This document shows positions 7,676 to 16,454 of a DNA stretch of 64,000 bases, piece by piece. Position numbers and translations under genes: made by a program. The DNA comes from JALYLC01 sp035696365 (GTDB lineage: Bacteria; Actinomycetota; Thermoleophilia; Gaiellales; JALYLC01), in NCBI GenBank assembly GCA_035696365.1, contig DASRQS010000131.1:18924-82923 (forward strand). The letters run 5' to 3'. How positions within the stretch are numbered: the first letter of the stretch is position 1; each line of letters begins with the position of its first letter. The notes beneath the pieces were generated by a model. That model was not told the DNA's origin and ran no database searches. It saw nothing but the letters and a program-made list of their open reading frames with translations.

Positions 7676-8346
7676 GAGGCGCCCGCCGCCCGCCGTGCGA
7701 TGCGCGCGGCGATGGTGCCCGCACCGAAGCCGTCGTCGATGTTCACGCAGGCCACGCCCGCGGCGCAGGAGGAGAGCATCGCCAGCAGCGCCGTGACGCC
7801 CCCGAACGACGCGCCGTAGCCCGTGCTGGTCGGCACGGCGATCACCGGCGCCGGGACGATGCCGCCGACGACGCTCGCGAGCGCGGCGTCCATGCCCGCG
7901 ATCACGATCACGCAGTCGGCCTTGCGCAGCGCCGGGGCGACGGAGAGGATGCGGTCGAGCCCGGCCACGCCGCAGTCCTCGTGCAGCTCGACGTGCGTGC
8001 CGCACAGCTCGGCGCGGATGCGCGCCTCGTGCGCGGCCGGAGCATCGGAAGTGCCCGCCGAGACGATGGCGACGCGTCCCGCGGCGGCCGGCGGCGCGAC
8101 GGGAATCCAAGCGCAACGGGCGCGCTCGTGCTCGAGCGCGCCGGGATCGACGCGCCTCACGGCTGCGCGCGCCGCCTCGTCGGCGCGGGTCACCAGCACG
8201 GAGCTCGCGCCGCCGTCGCGCAGCGCCCGCACGATGGCCTCGATCTCGTCCGGCGTCTTGCCCTCCGCCAGCACCGCCTCCGGGGCCCCCTGCCGCGCAT
8301 CGCGCTCCAGGTCGACCTTCGCGAAGCCGAGGTCGGCGAAGCTCAC
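7672..8346 (-). CDS. larB: LarB, pyridinium-3,5-biscarboxylate mononucleotide synthase
   Basis: A 224-residue LarB, related to AIR carboxylase (PurE). It carboxylates the pyridinium ring of nicotinate adenine dinucleotide and releases AMP, the first NPN step. The C-terminal half carries the PurE-like signatures VSAGTSD (95-101), VPTSTGYGASFGG (171-183) and SSCAAGVACVNIDDGFGAG, with Cys194 at the position expected for the pyridinium-binding Cys. The GTG start overlaps the stop of the IclR regulator (GTGA). Confidence 0.92.
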   Translation of the reverse strand: MSFADLGFAKVDLERDARQGAPEAVLAEGKTPDEIEAIVRALRDGGASSVLVTRADEAARAAVRRVDPGALEHERARCAWIPVAPPAAAGRVAIVSAGTSDAPAAHEARIRAELCGTHVELHEDCGVAGLDRILSVAPALRKADCVIVIAGMDAALASVVGGIVPAPVIAVPTSTGYGASFGGVTALLAMLSSCAAGVACVNIDDGFGAGTIAARIARRAAGAS

Positions 8347-9128
8347 GCGCCGACTGCCCCCGCGCCCGCCGCGAGCGACGAGCCCTGCGAGACCTCTGCC
8401 GCGGCACGCACCACGAGCCCGCCCAGCCGGTCGACGCCCAGCTCCTCGAGCCGGAAGAGCGGCACGCAGATGTTGATCGAGGCGACCGCGCGGCCGTGCG
8501 CATCGATCACGGCCGTGCCGACGCCGCCGACGTCGTGGCGGAAGCCGCCGCGGTTGATCGCGAAGCCTCGCGCGCGCACGCGCTCGAGCTCCGCCTCGAG
8601 TCGCTCGAGACTCGGGATCGAGGCCGACGTCGGGCGCGGAAGCGGGTTCGGCAGCAACGCCCGCACGCGTTCGAACGGCAGCAGCGCGAGCTGCGAGAGA
8701 CCGCCCGAGACGCAGTGGGCGGGCGCGCGCTGCCCCATCGTCCCGACCGAGCGGACGGGCTTGGAGGACGGCACCTGCTCGACGTAGACCACGTCGCTGC
8801 CCTCGAGCACCGTGAGCTGAACGGTTTCGCCCGTCTCGTCGCGCAGGGCCTCCATGGCCGGGAGCGCTTCGCGGCGGACGTCGAAGCTCGTGTGCACGCC
8901 CGTCGCGAGCAGCAGGCAGCGCGGCCCGAGCCGGTAGGAAGAATCCTGATTCTGGACGACGAAGCCGCGTGCCTGCAGGGTGCGCGCCAGGCGGAACGCG
9001 GTGGCCTTCGCGCAGCCCGTGCGATTGGCCAGCTCGGTGGCGCCGAGCGGCCCGTGGCGCGCCAGCTCCTCGAGCAGGCGCAGCGCCCGGTCGACCGAGG
9101 AGAGCGCGGTTCCCTCTGCTGTCGCCAC
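8343..9128 (-). CDS. IclR-family transcriptional regulator
   Basis: 261 residues, the usual IclR length. An N-terminal winged helix-turn-helix (GATELANRTGCAKATAFRLA, about residues 29-48) precedes a C-terminal effector domain ('YVEQVPSSKPVR', 'GFAINRGGFRHDVGGVGTAV'). It is the first gene of the larB-larC-larE operon and diverges from a molybdenum hydroxylase operon. It may therefore control both through the 52-bp shared region. TATCCT (9140-9135) ends 6 bases before the GTG start, suggesting a leaderless message. The effector is unknown. Confidence 0.88.
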   Translation of the reverse strand: MATAEGTALSSVDRALRLLEELARHGPLGATELANRTGCAKATAFRLARTLQARGFVVQNQDSSYRLGPRCLLLATGVHTSFDVRREALPAMEALRDETGETVQLTVLEGSDVVYVEQVPSSKPVRSVGTMGQRAPAHCVSGGLSQLALLPFERVRALLPNPLPRPTSASIPSLERLEAELERVRARGFAINRGGFRHDVGGVGTAVIDAHGRAVASINICVPLFRLEELGVDRLGGLVVRAAAEVSQGSSLAAGAGAVGA

Positions 9129-9180
9129 GGCGCGAGGATAGCGCGTTCCGGCTCGCGGCACCTGTTTATCATCCCGGAAC
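9129..9180. promoter_or_regulatory. divergent promoter/operator between iclR-lar and the molybdenum hydroxylase operon
   Basis: Leftward -10 TATCCT (9140-9135) lies 6 bases from GTG 9128; rightward -10 TATCAT (9167-9172) lies 8 bases from GTG 9181. An inverted repeat, GTTCCGG (9145-9151) and CCGGAAC (9174-9180), flanks the rightward -10 and covers its -35 area. It shares the TTCCG/CGGAA core with palindromes at 18989-19039 and 32750-32766. Autoregulation by the adjacent IclR protein is plausible. Confidence 0.5.
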
Positions 9181-11583
9181 GTGGCGACCCGGACCAGTCC
9201 ACGCGAGCAGGCGCCTGGACACGTCGGCCGCCCAGCGCTGCGCATCGAGGACGACGCCCTCCTGCGCGGCCAGGGCTGGTTCGTGGACGACCTCGACCCG
9301 CTGCCCAACACGGGCTGTGCCGCGGTCGTGCGCTCGCCCTTCGCCCACGCCCGCATCGGCGCCATCGACGCCTCTGCGGCGCTCGCGCTGCCGGGCGTGA
9401 TCGGCGTCGTCACCGGGGCCGACGTGGCTGCGCGCTCGCAGCCCTTCGGGTCCGCTCTCGGGCCGGGCATCGTCCACTACGCCGCCGCGGTCGACGTCGC
9501 CCGCTACGTCGGCGAGCCCGTCTGCGTGGTCGTCGCACGCGACCGCTACCTCGCCGAGGACGCGGCCGAGCGGGTGCTCGTCGACTACGAGCCCCTGCCG
9601 GTGGCGGCGAGCGTCGAGGCCGCGATGGACGAGGACGCGCCGCTCCTCCACCCGGCTACGGGCTCGAACGTCGTCAGCGATCGCTCCTTCCGCTACGGCC
9701 AGCCCGATGCGGCCTTCGCGGAAGCCGCTCACGTCATACGCGAGCGCTTCCGCCACCCCCGCTCTTCGGCCACGCCGGTCGAGTGCTACGGCGTGATCGC
9801 TCACTGGCAGAACGGCGGCGTGACCGCCTGGGCCAATTTCCAGGGCCCGTTCACGCTGCACGGCGTGGCGGCCGCGGCGCTCGGGATCCCGGGCGCGAAG
9901 CTGCGGCTGCTGACGCCGTCGGAGAGCGGCGGGTCGTTCGGCACCAAGGCGGCGGTGCTGCATTCGGTGGTGCTGATGGCGATCGCGTCGCGTTGCCTGG
10001 GCGTGCCCGTGCGCTGGACGGAGGACCGCAACGAGCACCTGCTGGCAGCTTCCATGGCCACTGAGCGGACGAGCGTGGTCGAGGCCGCGTTCTCCGCTGA
10101 CGGCAAGCTCCTCGGCCTGCGGCTCGATCTGATCGACGAGGTGGGCGCCTACGTCCGCGCGCCCGAGCCGGCCACGCTCTACCGCATGCACGGCTGCCTG
10201 ACCGGCGCCTACGACGTGCAGGACCTGGCGGTGCGCAGCCGCGTGGTCGTCAGCAACCGCGCGCCCTCGGGCCTCAACCGGGGCTTCGGCGGCCCCCAGC
10301 TCTACAGCGCGCTCGAGGGGACGATGCACATCGCCGCGCGGCGGCTCGGGATCGACCCGGCCGAGCTCGCCCGGCGCAACCTCGTGCTGGCCGGGCAGAT
10401 GCCCTATCGCGCCGCCGCGGGCGCTGTCTACGACTCGGGCGACTACCAGGCCTGCCTGGACCGGGCGCTCGAGCTCGCCGGCTACGACGAGCTACGGGCT
10501 GAGCAGGCCGCGGCGCGCGCCGAGGGACGCCTGCTCGGCATCGGGCTGGCCTGCGTGGTCGAGCCGAGCGTCTCCAACATGGGGTACATCACGCTCGCGC
10601 AGACGGCCCAGGAGCGGGCGGCCGGGCTGCCCAAGAGCGGCAACTCCGAGGGCGTGACGATCGCGATGGGCGCGCAGGGCGGCGTCACGCTTCGCATCAC
10701 GACCACGCCGCAGGGGCAGGGGCACCGCACCGTGGCGGCGCAGGTCGCGGCCGACGTGCTCGGCATCGACCCCGAGCAGATCGACGTGCGCACCGACGCC
10801 GACACGACGGCCAACCCCTGGACGGTCTCCTCCGGCAACTACTCCAGTCGCTTCGCCGTGATGGGAGCGTCCGCGGTGCACCTCGCCGCAACGCGGCTGG
10901 CCGAGCGCCTGCGCGCGCTCGCCGCCCCGCTGCTCGGCTGCGCGCCCGAGGATGTGGAGCTGACGGGCGGGGCGGCTCGGGCGCGCGGGGACGAGGAGTA
11001 CGCCGTGCCGATACGGCGGCTGGCCGGCTCCGCGCACTGGCATCCCAGCGACCTCACGGGTGAGGCCGCCGAGGGGCTTGCGCTGACGGTCACCTACACG
11101 CTGCCCATCTCGCCGCCGGATGCCGACGACCGCGTCAACTCCTCGGCCTGCTACGGCTTCGTGGCCGACGTGTGCGTCGTCGAGATCGATCCCGAGACGG
11201 CCGAGGTCGCGGTGCGCACCTACGTCACGGTGCACGACGCCGGCCGCTTGCTCAATCCGCTGCTGGCCGACGGTCAGGTGCGCGGCGGACTCGCGCACGG
11301 GCTCGGGGCGGCGCTGCTCGAGGAGCACCGCTACGACGCGGACGGCAATCTCATGACGGCGACGTTCCTCGACTATCTGCCCCCCACGGCGACCGAGCTG
11401 CCGCGCGTGGTCTCGGCCCACCTGGAATCCCCGTCGCCGCTCACGCCGCTCGGCGCCAAGGGCCTCGGCGAGGGCACGACCATGAGCGCTCCGGCGGCCA
11501 TCGCCAACGCCGTGGCCGACGCGCTCGGGGTGGAGCACGTGGAGCTGCCCGCCACACCGCAGCGGATCTGGGAGCTGCTGTGA
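9181..11583 (+). CDS. xanthine dehydrogenase-family molybdenum hydroxylase, large (Mo) subunit
   Basis: An 800-residue molybdopterin-binding subunit of the xanthine oxidase family, which hydroxylates N-heterocycles or aldehydes using water. RGFGGPQ (near residue 369) is the active-site loop found in xanthine dehydrogenase-type enzymes, and GAKGLGEG near 760 holds the catalytic Glu. The AYxCSFR loop of true CO dehydrogenase is absent. The GTG start is favoured by TATCAT 8 bases upstream. The operon continues with FAD and 2Fe-2S subunits, each overlapping by GTGA. The downstream CoA ligase and enoyl-CoA hydratase suggest a ring acid is hydroxylated and then degraded as a CoA ester. Confidence 0.88.
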   Translation: MATRTSPREQAPGHVGRPALRIEDDALLRGQGWFVDDLDPLPNTGCAAVVRSPFAHARIGAIDASAALALPGVIGVVTGADVAARSQPFGSALGPGIVHYAAAVDVARYVGEPVCVVVARDRYLAEDAAERVLVDYEPLPVAASVEAAMDEDAPLLHPATGSNVVSDRSFRYGQPDAAFAEAAHVIRERFRHPRSSATPVECYGVIAHWQNGGVTAWANFQGPFTLHGVAAAALGIPGAKLRLLTPSESGGSFGTKAAVLHSVVLMAIASRCLGVPVRWTEDRNEHLLAASMATERTSVVEAAFSADGKLLGLRLDLIDEVGAYVRAPEPATLYRMHGCLTGAYDVQDLAVRSRVVVSNRAPSGLNRGFGGPQLYSALEGTMHIAARRLGIDPAELARRNLVLAGQMPYRAAAGAVYDSGDYQACLDRALELAGYDELRAEQAAARAEGRLLGIGLACVVEPSVSNMGYITLAQTAQERAAGLPKSGNSEGVTIAMGAQGGVTLRITTTPQGQGHRTVAAQVAADVLGIDPEQIDVRTDADTTANPWTVSSGNYSSRFAVMGASAVHLAATRLAERLRALAAPLLGCAPEDVELTGGAARARGDEEYAVPIRRLAGSAHWHPSDLTGEAAEGLALTVTYTLPISPPDADDRVNSSACYGFVADVCVVEIDPETAEVAVRTYVTVHDAGRLLNPLLADGQVRGGLAHGLGAALLEEHRYDADGNLMTATFLDYLPPTATELPRVVSAHLESPSPLTPLGAKGLGEGTTMSAPAAIANAVADALGVEHVELPATPQRIWELL

Positions 11584-12446
11584 AGCCCTCGCCGCTCGTG
11601 CTCGAGCGCCCGTACTCGCTGGAGGAGGCGTTGGCACTGCTGGCCGAGCACGGCGACGACGCCAAGGTCATCGCCGGCGGCCAGAGCCTCGTTCCCCTGC
11701 TCAACTTCCGCCTGGCCGCGCCCGCCGTGCTGGTCGACCTCAACCGGCTGCCCGCGCTCGCCGCGATCGACGTCGCGGACGGCTCGGTGCGCGTGGGCGC
11801 GCTCTGCTCCCAGCGGGTGCTCGAGCGCCACGGCGCGGCGCTCGCCGCGTGCCCGCTGCTGCCGCTCGCCCTGCCCTACGTCGGGCACGTCGCGACGCGC
11901 AACCGCGGCACCGTCGGCGGATCCATCGCGCACGCCGATGCCGCGGCGGAGTTGCCGCTGCTGCTGCAGACGCTGGGCGGATCGGTCGAGGTCACGGGGC
12001 AGTCCGGCGCACGCCTGGTGCCCTCCGAGGAGTTCTTCGTGTCGCACCTGACGAGCTGTCTCGAGCCCGACGAGATCGTGACGGAGGTGCGCTTCCCGGC
12101 CGCCGGGGCGCTCTGGGGGGCCGGCTTCGCCGAGGTCGCGCCGCGCCACGGCGACTACGCGGTCTGCGCCGTGGCCTGCGCGCTGCGCGTCGAGAACGGA
12201 GTGGTCGCGGAGGCGCGCCTGGGAGCCGGCGCGGTCTCCGACCGGCCGCTGCGCCTGACCGCGGCCGAGTGCGCGCTCGCCGGCACGCGCTGCGAGCCGG
12301 CCGCGCTGGCGGCCGCCGCGGAGGAGGCGCGTGGCGGCGTCGACCCGGCCGACGGCATGCACGCCTCCGCCGAGTACCGGCGGCACCTCACGGGCGTGCT
12401 GGTCGGCCGGGCCGCCCACCGGGCCTATGCGACGGCGGCGCCGTGA
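11580..12446 (+). CDS. molybdenum hydroxylase FAD-binding (medium, CoxM-like) subunit
   Basis: A 288-residue FAD-binding PCMH-fold subunit. The loops IAGGQSLVPLLNFRL (about residues 31-45) and TRNRGTVGGSIAHADAAAE (103-121) bind FAD. It carries electrons from the 2Fe-2S subunit to the acceptor. No extra 4Fe-4S cysteine insert is seen, which argues against a 4-hydroxybenzoyl-CoA reductase beta subunit. GTGA overlaps join it to the Mo subunit before and the iron-sulfur subunit after. Confidence 0.9.
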   Translation: MKPSPLVLERPYSLEEALALLAEHGDDAKVIAGGQSLVPLLNFRLAAPAVLVDLNRLPALAAIDVADGSVRVGALCSQRVLERHGAALAACPLLPLALPYVGHVATRNRGTVGGSIAHADAAAELPLLLQTLGGSVEVTGQSGARLVPSEEFFVSHLTSCLEPDEIVTEVRFPAAGALWGAGFAEVAPRHGDYAVCAVACALRVENGVVAEARLGAGAVSDRPLRLTAAECALAGTRCEPAALAAAAEEARGGVDPADGMHASAEYRRHLTGVLVGRAAHRAYATAAP

Positions 12447-12910
12447 GCGAGCTCGCGCTCACGATCAACGGCCGCAGCGTCCACCAGCAGGTCGACGACC
12501 GCCTGCTGCTGTCCGACTTCCTGCGCCACTCGCTCGGCCTCCGAGGCACCCACGTGGGCTGCGAGCACGGGGTCTGCGGCGCGTGCACCGTGCGGCTCGA
12601 TGGCCGCGCGGTGCGCTCCTGCCTGATGCTCGCCGCGCAGGCAGAGGGCTGCCACGTCGAGACGGTCGAATCGCTGGCCGCTCCCGAGGGGCCGCTCTCG
12701 GCGCTGCAGGACGCCTTCCGGCGCCACCACGCGCTGCAATGCGGCTTCTGCACGCCGGGCATCCTCATGAGCGCAGGCGAGCTGCTGGCAGAGGGCGGCA
12801 AGCCGACGCGGCGCGAGATCGAGGAGCTGCTCTCGGGCCACCTCTGCCGCTGTACCGGCTACGAGTCCATCGTGAACGCCATCGCCGAGGTCGCGGGGAG
12901 CGAGCCGTGA
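12443..12910 (+). CDS. molybdenum hydroxylase 2Fe-2S (small, CoxS-like) subunit
   Basis: 155 residues carrying two [2Fe-2S] clusters. The plant-ferredoxin-type site is GCEHGVCGACTV (near 36-47). The second cluster uses CGFCTPG and CRCTGY in the C-terminal four-helix domain. It transfers electrons from the Mo site to FAD. The GTG start overlaps the FAD subunit stop, and the stop overlaps the ligase start (GTGA twice). Confidence 0.93.
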   Translation: MSELALTINGRSVHQQVDDRLLLSDFLRHSLGLRGTHVGCEHGVCGACTVRLDGRAVRSCLMLAAQAEGCHVETVESLAAPEGPLSALQDAFRRHHALQCGFCTPGILMSAGELLAEGGKPTRREIEELLSGHLCRCTGYESIVNAIAEVAGSEP

Positions 12911-14406
12911 ACCTCGGCGAGCATCTCCTGGCCTGCGCGGAACGGCATCCCGAGGCCGTCGCATTGGTCGACGGGGAACGGCGGATGACCTACGGCGAGC
13001 TGCTCGAGACCGCCCGCTCGACCGCCGGGGGTCTCGCGGCGCGCGGCGTCCGGCCGGGCGACCGGGTGACTGCAGCGCTCAAGAACCGGCTCGAGACCGC
13101 CGTCCTCTACTGGGCGTCGCAGTGGCTCGGTGCGGTCTTCGTGCCGCTCAACTGGCGCCTCCGGCCCGAGGAGCTGACCTACTGCGTGGGCGACTGCGGG
13201 GCCGCCATCCTGGCCGTCGAGGAGGCCTCCGCGGACGCGGCCTCGGCGGTGCTGGGCACGCCGCTGATCGCGATCGGCGGAACCTCCGCGGGCCGGCCCC
13301 TCGACCCGCTCGACGGGCCCGACCGCCCGGCGGCGATAGACGAGCGCGAGCACGCGCTGATGCTCTACACCTCGGGCACCACCGGGCGGCCGAAGGGCGT
13401 GCCGCGCTCGCACCGGGCCGAGCGCTCCGCGGCGCTGGCGCAACTCGTCCAGCTGGAGCTCGGGCCCGGCGACCGCACGCTCGGCGTGATGCCGCTCTAT
13501 CACACGATGGGCATGCGCTCCCTGCTCGCGGCCAGCGCCTGCGGGGGCCTGTTCTGCGTCCAGTCCGAGTTCCGCGCGGACGCCGCGCTCGATGCGGTCG
13601 AGCGGGAGCGCCTGACCTCGCTCTACCTCGCTCCGACGCTCTTCCACGACCTCGTCGCCGCCCAGCGCGAGCGGCCGCGCGACGTCTCCAGCGTGCGCGC
13701 GCTGGCCTACGCGGGGGCGCCCATGGCGGGCGTGCTGGTCGAGCGCTGCGTGGAGGCGTTCGCGCCCGAGGCCTTCGTCAACCACTACGGCTCGACCGAG
13801 ATCTACACGTTCACGATCCACGGCGATCAGCGCGCCAAGCCGGGGTGCGCGGGCCGCGCCGCGCTGAACGCTCGCATCCGGCTCGTCGCGCCCGTCGAGG
13901 GCGCGGCGCCGTCCGACGTCGTCCCGCCCGGCGAGGTCGGGCAGGTGGCCTGCGCGCTCTCGAGCGACGAGGCCTTCGGCGGCTACTGGAACCGGCCCGA
14001 CGCCGATGCGCGGCAGATCCGGGACGGCTGGTACTTCCCCGGAGACCTCGGCCAGCTCGATGCCGACGGGGATCTCTACCTGGTCGGCCGCATCGACGAC
14101 ATGATCGTCTCCGGCGGCGAGAACGTGCACCCGCTCGAGATCGAGGAATGGCTCGTGCGCCATCCGGGAGTGGACGAGGCCGCCGTCGTCGGGGAGGAGG
14201 ACGAGCGCCTCGGGCAGCGCGTCGTCGCCTACGTCGTCTGCGCCGGAGCGGTCACGGCGGACGTGCTCGACGCGCACTGCCTCGCCTCGCCGACGCTCGC
14301 GCGCTTCAAGCGGCCACGCGATTACCGTTTCGTCGACGCCTTGCCGAAGAGCGCATCGGGCAAGCTCCTGCGCCGCCTGCTGCGCACGACCGAGGAAACC
14401 ACATGA
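12907..14406 (+). CDS. class I adenylate-forming acyl-CoA ligase
   Basis: A 499-residue AMP-dependent acid-CoA ligase. The P-loop is TSGTTGRPKGVPRSHR (near 158-173). The A5 motif is NHYGSTEIY (near 298), the hinge region is GDLGQLDADGDLYLVGRIDD, and the C-terminal Lys is in KSASGKLLRR. The pattern resembles 4-chlorobenzoate- and other aryl-CoA ligases, so an aromatic acid substrate is likely but unproven. It follows the molybdenum hydroxylase and precedes the hydratase with coding overlaps. Confidence 0.85.
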   Translation: MNLGEHLLACAERHPEAVALVDGERRMTYGELLETARSTAGGLAARGVRPGDRVTAALKNRLETAVLYWASQWLGAVFVPLNWRLRPEELTYCVGDCGAAILAVEEASADAASAVLGTPLIAIGGTSAGRPLDPLDGPDRPAAIDEREHALMLYTSGTTGRPKGVPRSHRAERSAALAQLVQLELGPGDRTLGVMPLYHTMGMRSLLAASACGGLFCVQSEFRADAALDAVERERLTSLYLAPTLFHDLVAAQRERPRDVSSVRALAYAGAPMAGVLVERCVEAFAPEAFVNHYGSTEIYTFTIHGDQRAKPGCAGRAALNARIRLVAPVEGAAPSDVVPPGEVGQVACALSSDEAFGGYWNRPDADARQIRDGWYFPGDLGQLDADGDLYLVGRIDDMIVSGGENVHPLEIEEWLVRHPGVDEAAVVGEEDERLGQRVVAYVVCAGAVTADVLDAHCLASPTLARFKRPRDYRFVDALPKSASGKLLRRLLRTTEETT

Positions 14407-15182
14407 CCGAGTACGACGGCTTCCGCCTCGCGCGCGAGAACGACAGGGGCGTCGCGACGATCACGCTCGACGTGCCCGACAAGCTCAACCGCATCACCAT
14501 GGGCGCCCGCGCAGAGCTCGCCGGCGTGTTCGACGAGCTCGGCGGCGACGATGCCGTGCGCGTGGTCGTGCTGCGCGGCGCCGGTGATCAGGCATTCACC
14601 GCGGGCGGGGACGTCGGCATGTTCATGCAGACCGACGCCGACACGCTCTCCCGCCTGCACGTCGACGTCGGTGCGCCTGAGCGCTGCCCCAAGCCCGTGA
14701 TCGCGCAGCTGCACGGCTACTGCTTCGGCGTCGGGCTCGAGCTCGCGCTGGCCTGCGACTTCCGCGTCGCGAGCGACGACGTGCAGCTCGCGCTGCCCGA
14801 GCTGACGCTCGGCATGATCCCCGGCTCCGGCGGAGCATCGCGTCTGGTCAAGCTGATCGGAGCCTCGCGGACGAAGGACGTCGTGATGCGCGCGCGGCGC
14901 GTGGGGGCCGCCGAGGCGCAGGCCTGGGGGCTGCTCTGCGAGGTCGTGCCGCGGGACGACCTGGGCGCGGCCGTGGCGCGCCTCGCGGACGAGCTGGCCG
15001 CGCGACCCGCGCTTGCGCTGCGCACGGCCAAGCGGGTGATCGGCCAGGCGCAGGACGCGCCCCTATCCGTCGCGATGGAGCTCGAGGGCCTGGCCTACGG
15101 GCTGCTGCGCGGCACGCACGACTACGCCGAGGGCATCTCGGCCTTCGTGGAGAAGCGGAAGCCGCGCTACGAGGACAGGTGA
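14403..15182 (+). CDS. enoyl-CoA hydratase/isomerase family protein
   Basis: A 259-residue crotonase-fold protein. The oxyanion-hole segment is 'AFTAGGDVGMF' (~residues 63-73). Both hydratase glutamates appear present: one in GVGLELALACDF (~110-121) and one in LALPELTLGMIPG (~127-139). It would hydrate or otherwise transform the CoA ester made by the ligase whose stop it overlaps (ATGA). A dearomatising or dehalogenating crotonase is an alternative. Confidence 0.85.
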   Translation: MTEYDGFRLARENDRGVATITLDVPDKLNRITMGARAELAGVFDELGGDDAVRVVVLRGAGDQAFTAGGDVGMFMQTDADTLSRLHVDVGAPERCPKPVIAQLHGYCFGVGLELALACDFRVASDDVQLALPELTLGMIPGSGGASRLVKLIGASRTKDVVMRARRVGAAEAQAWGLLCEVVPRDDLGAAVARLADELAARPALALRTAKRVIGQAQDAPLSVAMELEGLAYGLLRGTHDYAEGISAFVEKRKPRYEDR

Positions 15183-16366
15183 GTCGCGAGGGAGCGCTGC
15201 GCGGCCGCCTCGGTCTGATCGTCGCCGTCGGCCTCGCGGCCCTGACGCTGCGACCGCAGCTCGTCGGGCTCGGGCCGGTGCTGCCGCGGGCGCAGCATGC
15301 GCTCGGCGTCAGCCACTCCGTCGCCTCGCTGCTCTCCGCCATCCCGGTGATCGGCATGGGCGTGTTCGCACCAGCCGCCGCGCCCCTCGCAGCCCGGGTC
15401 GGCGCCATCCGCGCGGTCACCTTCGCGCTCGCGCTGATCGCCGGCGGAGGCGTGGCGCGCGCCATCACCCCCGGGGCCTTCGCCGTGATCGCATTGACGC
15501 TGCCGATCGCCGTCGGCATGGGGCTCGGCAACGCGCTCATGGTCGTCGCCGTGAAGGAGCGCTTCGCGGATCGCCCCCTGCTGATCACCGGCGTCTACGC
15601 GAGCGGGATCCAGTTCGGCGCGGCCATCACGACGGCGCTCGCGGTGCCGCTGGCGGACTTCGGCGATTCCTGGCGGGTGCCGATGCTCGTGTTCTCGCTC
15701 GGCGCCGCCGGCTCGCTCGTGTGGTGGCTCGCGGCGACGCGAGGCGGTGGCCCCCGGCCGGTGGGCAAGCGCGCTCACTTCCCCTTGCGCAAGCCGGTCG
15801 CCTGGCTCTTCGTCGCGCTCTTCGCGACCTCGGCCTGCGTCTACTACGGTTACGCGGCCTGGCTCCCCGACGCCTTCACGGAGCGCGGCTGGTCGGACGC
15901 GCACGCCGGCCAGCTCGTGGTCGCGATCAACGTCTTCGCGATCATCTCGTCGGTCTCGGTGACGCTGGCCGGCGACCGCTTCCGCTGGTCGCGTCGAGCG
16001 CTGCTGACGCCGCCCGGCGTCTTCCTGGCGGCCGGCGCCCTCGGCATCGCGGTCGACCCGTCGCACGCCCTCGTCTGGTGCTGCGTACTGGGCATCGGCA
16101 ACGGCGCCATCTTCCCGCTGATGATGACGCTGCCCCTGGACGCGGCCGACCGCCCCGAACAGGTAGCGGGAGTCGTAGGAATGATGCTGGGCATCGGTTA
16201 CTGCGCCGGAGCCCTGGCCCCTCTGGCAATCGGAGCCCTACGAGATTCAACCGGCTCCTTCAACGCCGGCCTGTGGCTCCTGGCCCTGACGGCAGGTTGC
16301 GTCCTGATCGCCTGCGCAGCGTGCTCGCCGGCGAGGCTGGCCGTAGGAGTCCGAGACCGCGCATAA
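15179..16366 (+). CDS. MFS transporter, CynX/NimT-like permease
   Basis: A 395-residue major facilitator with about 12 hydrophobic segments. The opening 'LTLRPQLVGLGPVLP' and the SAIPVIGMG segment near residue 55 recall cyanate permease-like (CynX/NimT) carriers. It is the last gene of the molybdenum hydroxylase operon (GTGA overlap) and probably imports its substrate. Its final Ala codon and TAA stop lie inside a REP-like repeat (16359-16392), so the repeat defines the C-terminus. Confidence 0.8.
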   Translation: MSREGALRGRLGLIVAVGLAALTLRPQLVGLGPVLPRAQHALGVSHSVASLLSAIPVIGMGVFAPAAAPLAARVGAIRAVTFALALIAGGGVARAITPGAFAVIALTLPIAVGMGLGNALMVVAVKERFADRPLLITGVYASGIQFGAAITTALAVPLADFGDSWRVPMLVFSLGAAGSLVWWLAATRGGGPRPVGKRAHFPLRKPVAWLFVALFATSACVYYGYAAWLPDAFTERGWSDAHAGQLVVAINVFAIISSVSVTLAGDRFRWSRRALLTPPGVFLAAGALGIAVDPSHALVWCCVLGIGNGAIFPLMMTLPLDAADRPEQVAGVVGMMLGIGYCAGALAPLAIGALRDSTGSFNAGLWLLALTAGCVLIACAACSPARLAVGVRDRA

Positions 16367-16392
16367 ATTGGGGTCAGACCCCAAGTTATTCA
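16359..16392. repeat. REP-like palindrome (GGGGTC-GACCCC family), copy 1
   Basis: The core palindrome TTGGGGTCAGACCCCAA occupies 16368-16384. The 34 bases 16359-16392 recur exactly, inverted, at 55108-55141. The copy begins inside the MFS gene, provides its stop codon, and lies about 60 bases before a REP-associated transposase remnant. The hairpin could also end transcription. Confidence 0.85.
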
Positions 16393-16454
16393 CGGCACTA
16401 AGTCGGCACGGTGGCGCGTAGACGCGTGTTCGGGGCGTCTGCGAGATTTGCTGC

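Noticed and set aside
9181..12910. Aerobic CO dehydrogenase (coxLMS)
   Set aside because: Subunit types match, but the AYxCSFR active-site loop of CO dehydrogenase is absent; RGFGGPQ is xanthine-dehydrogenase-like.
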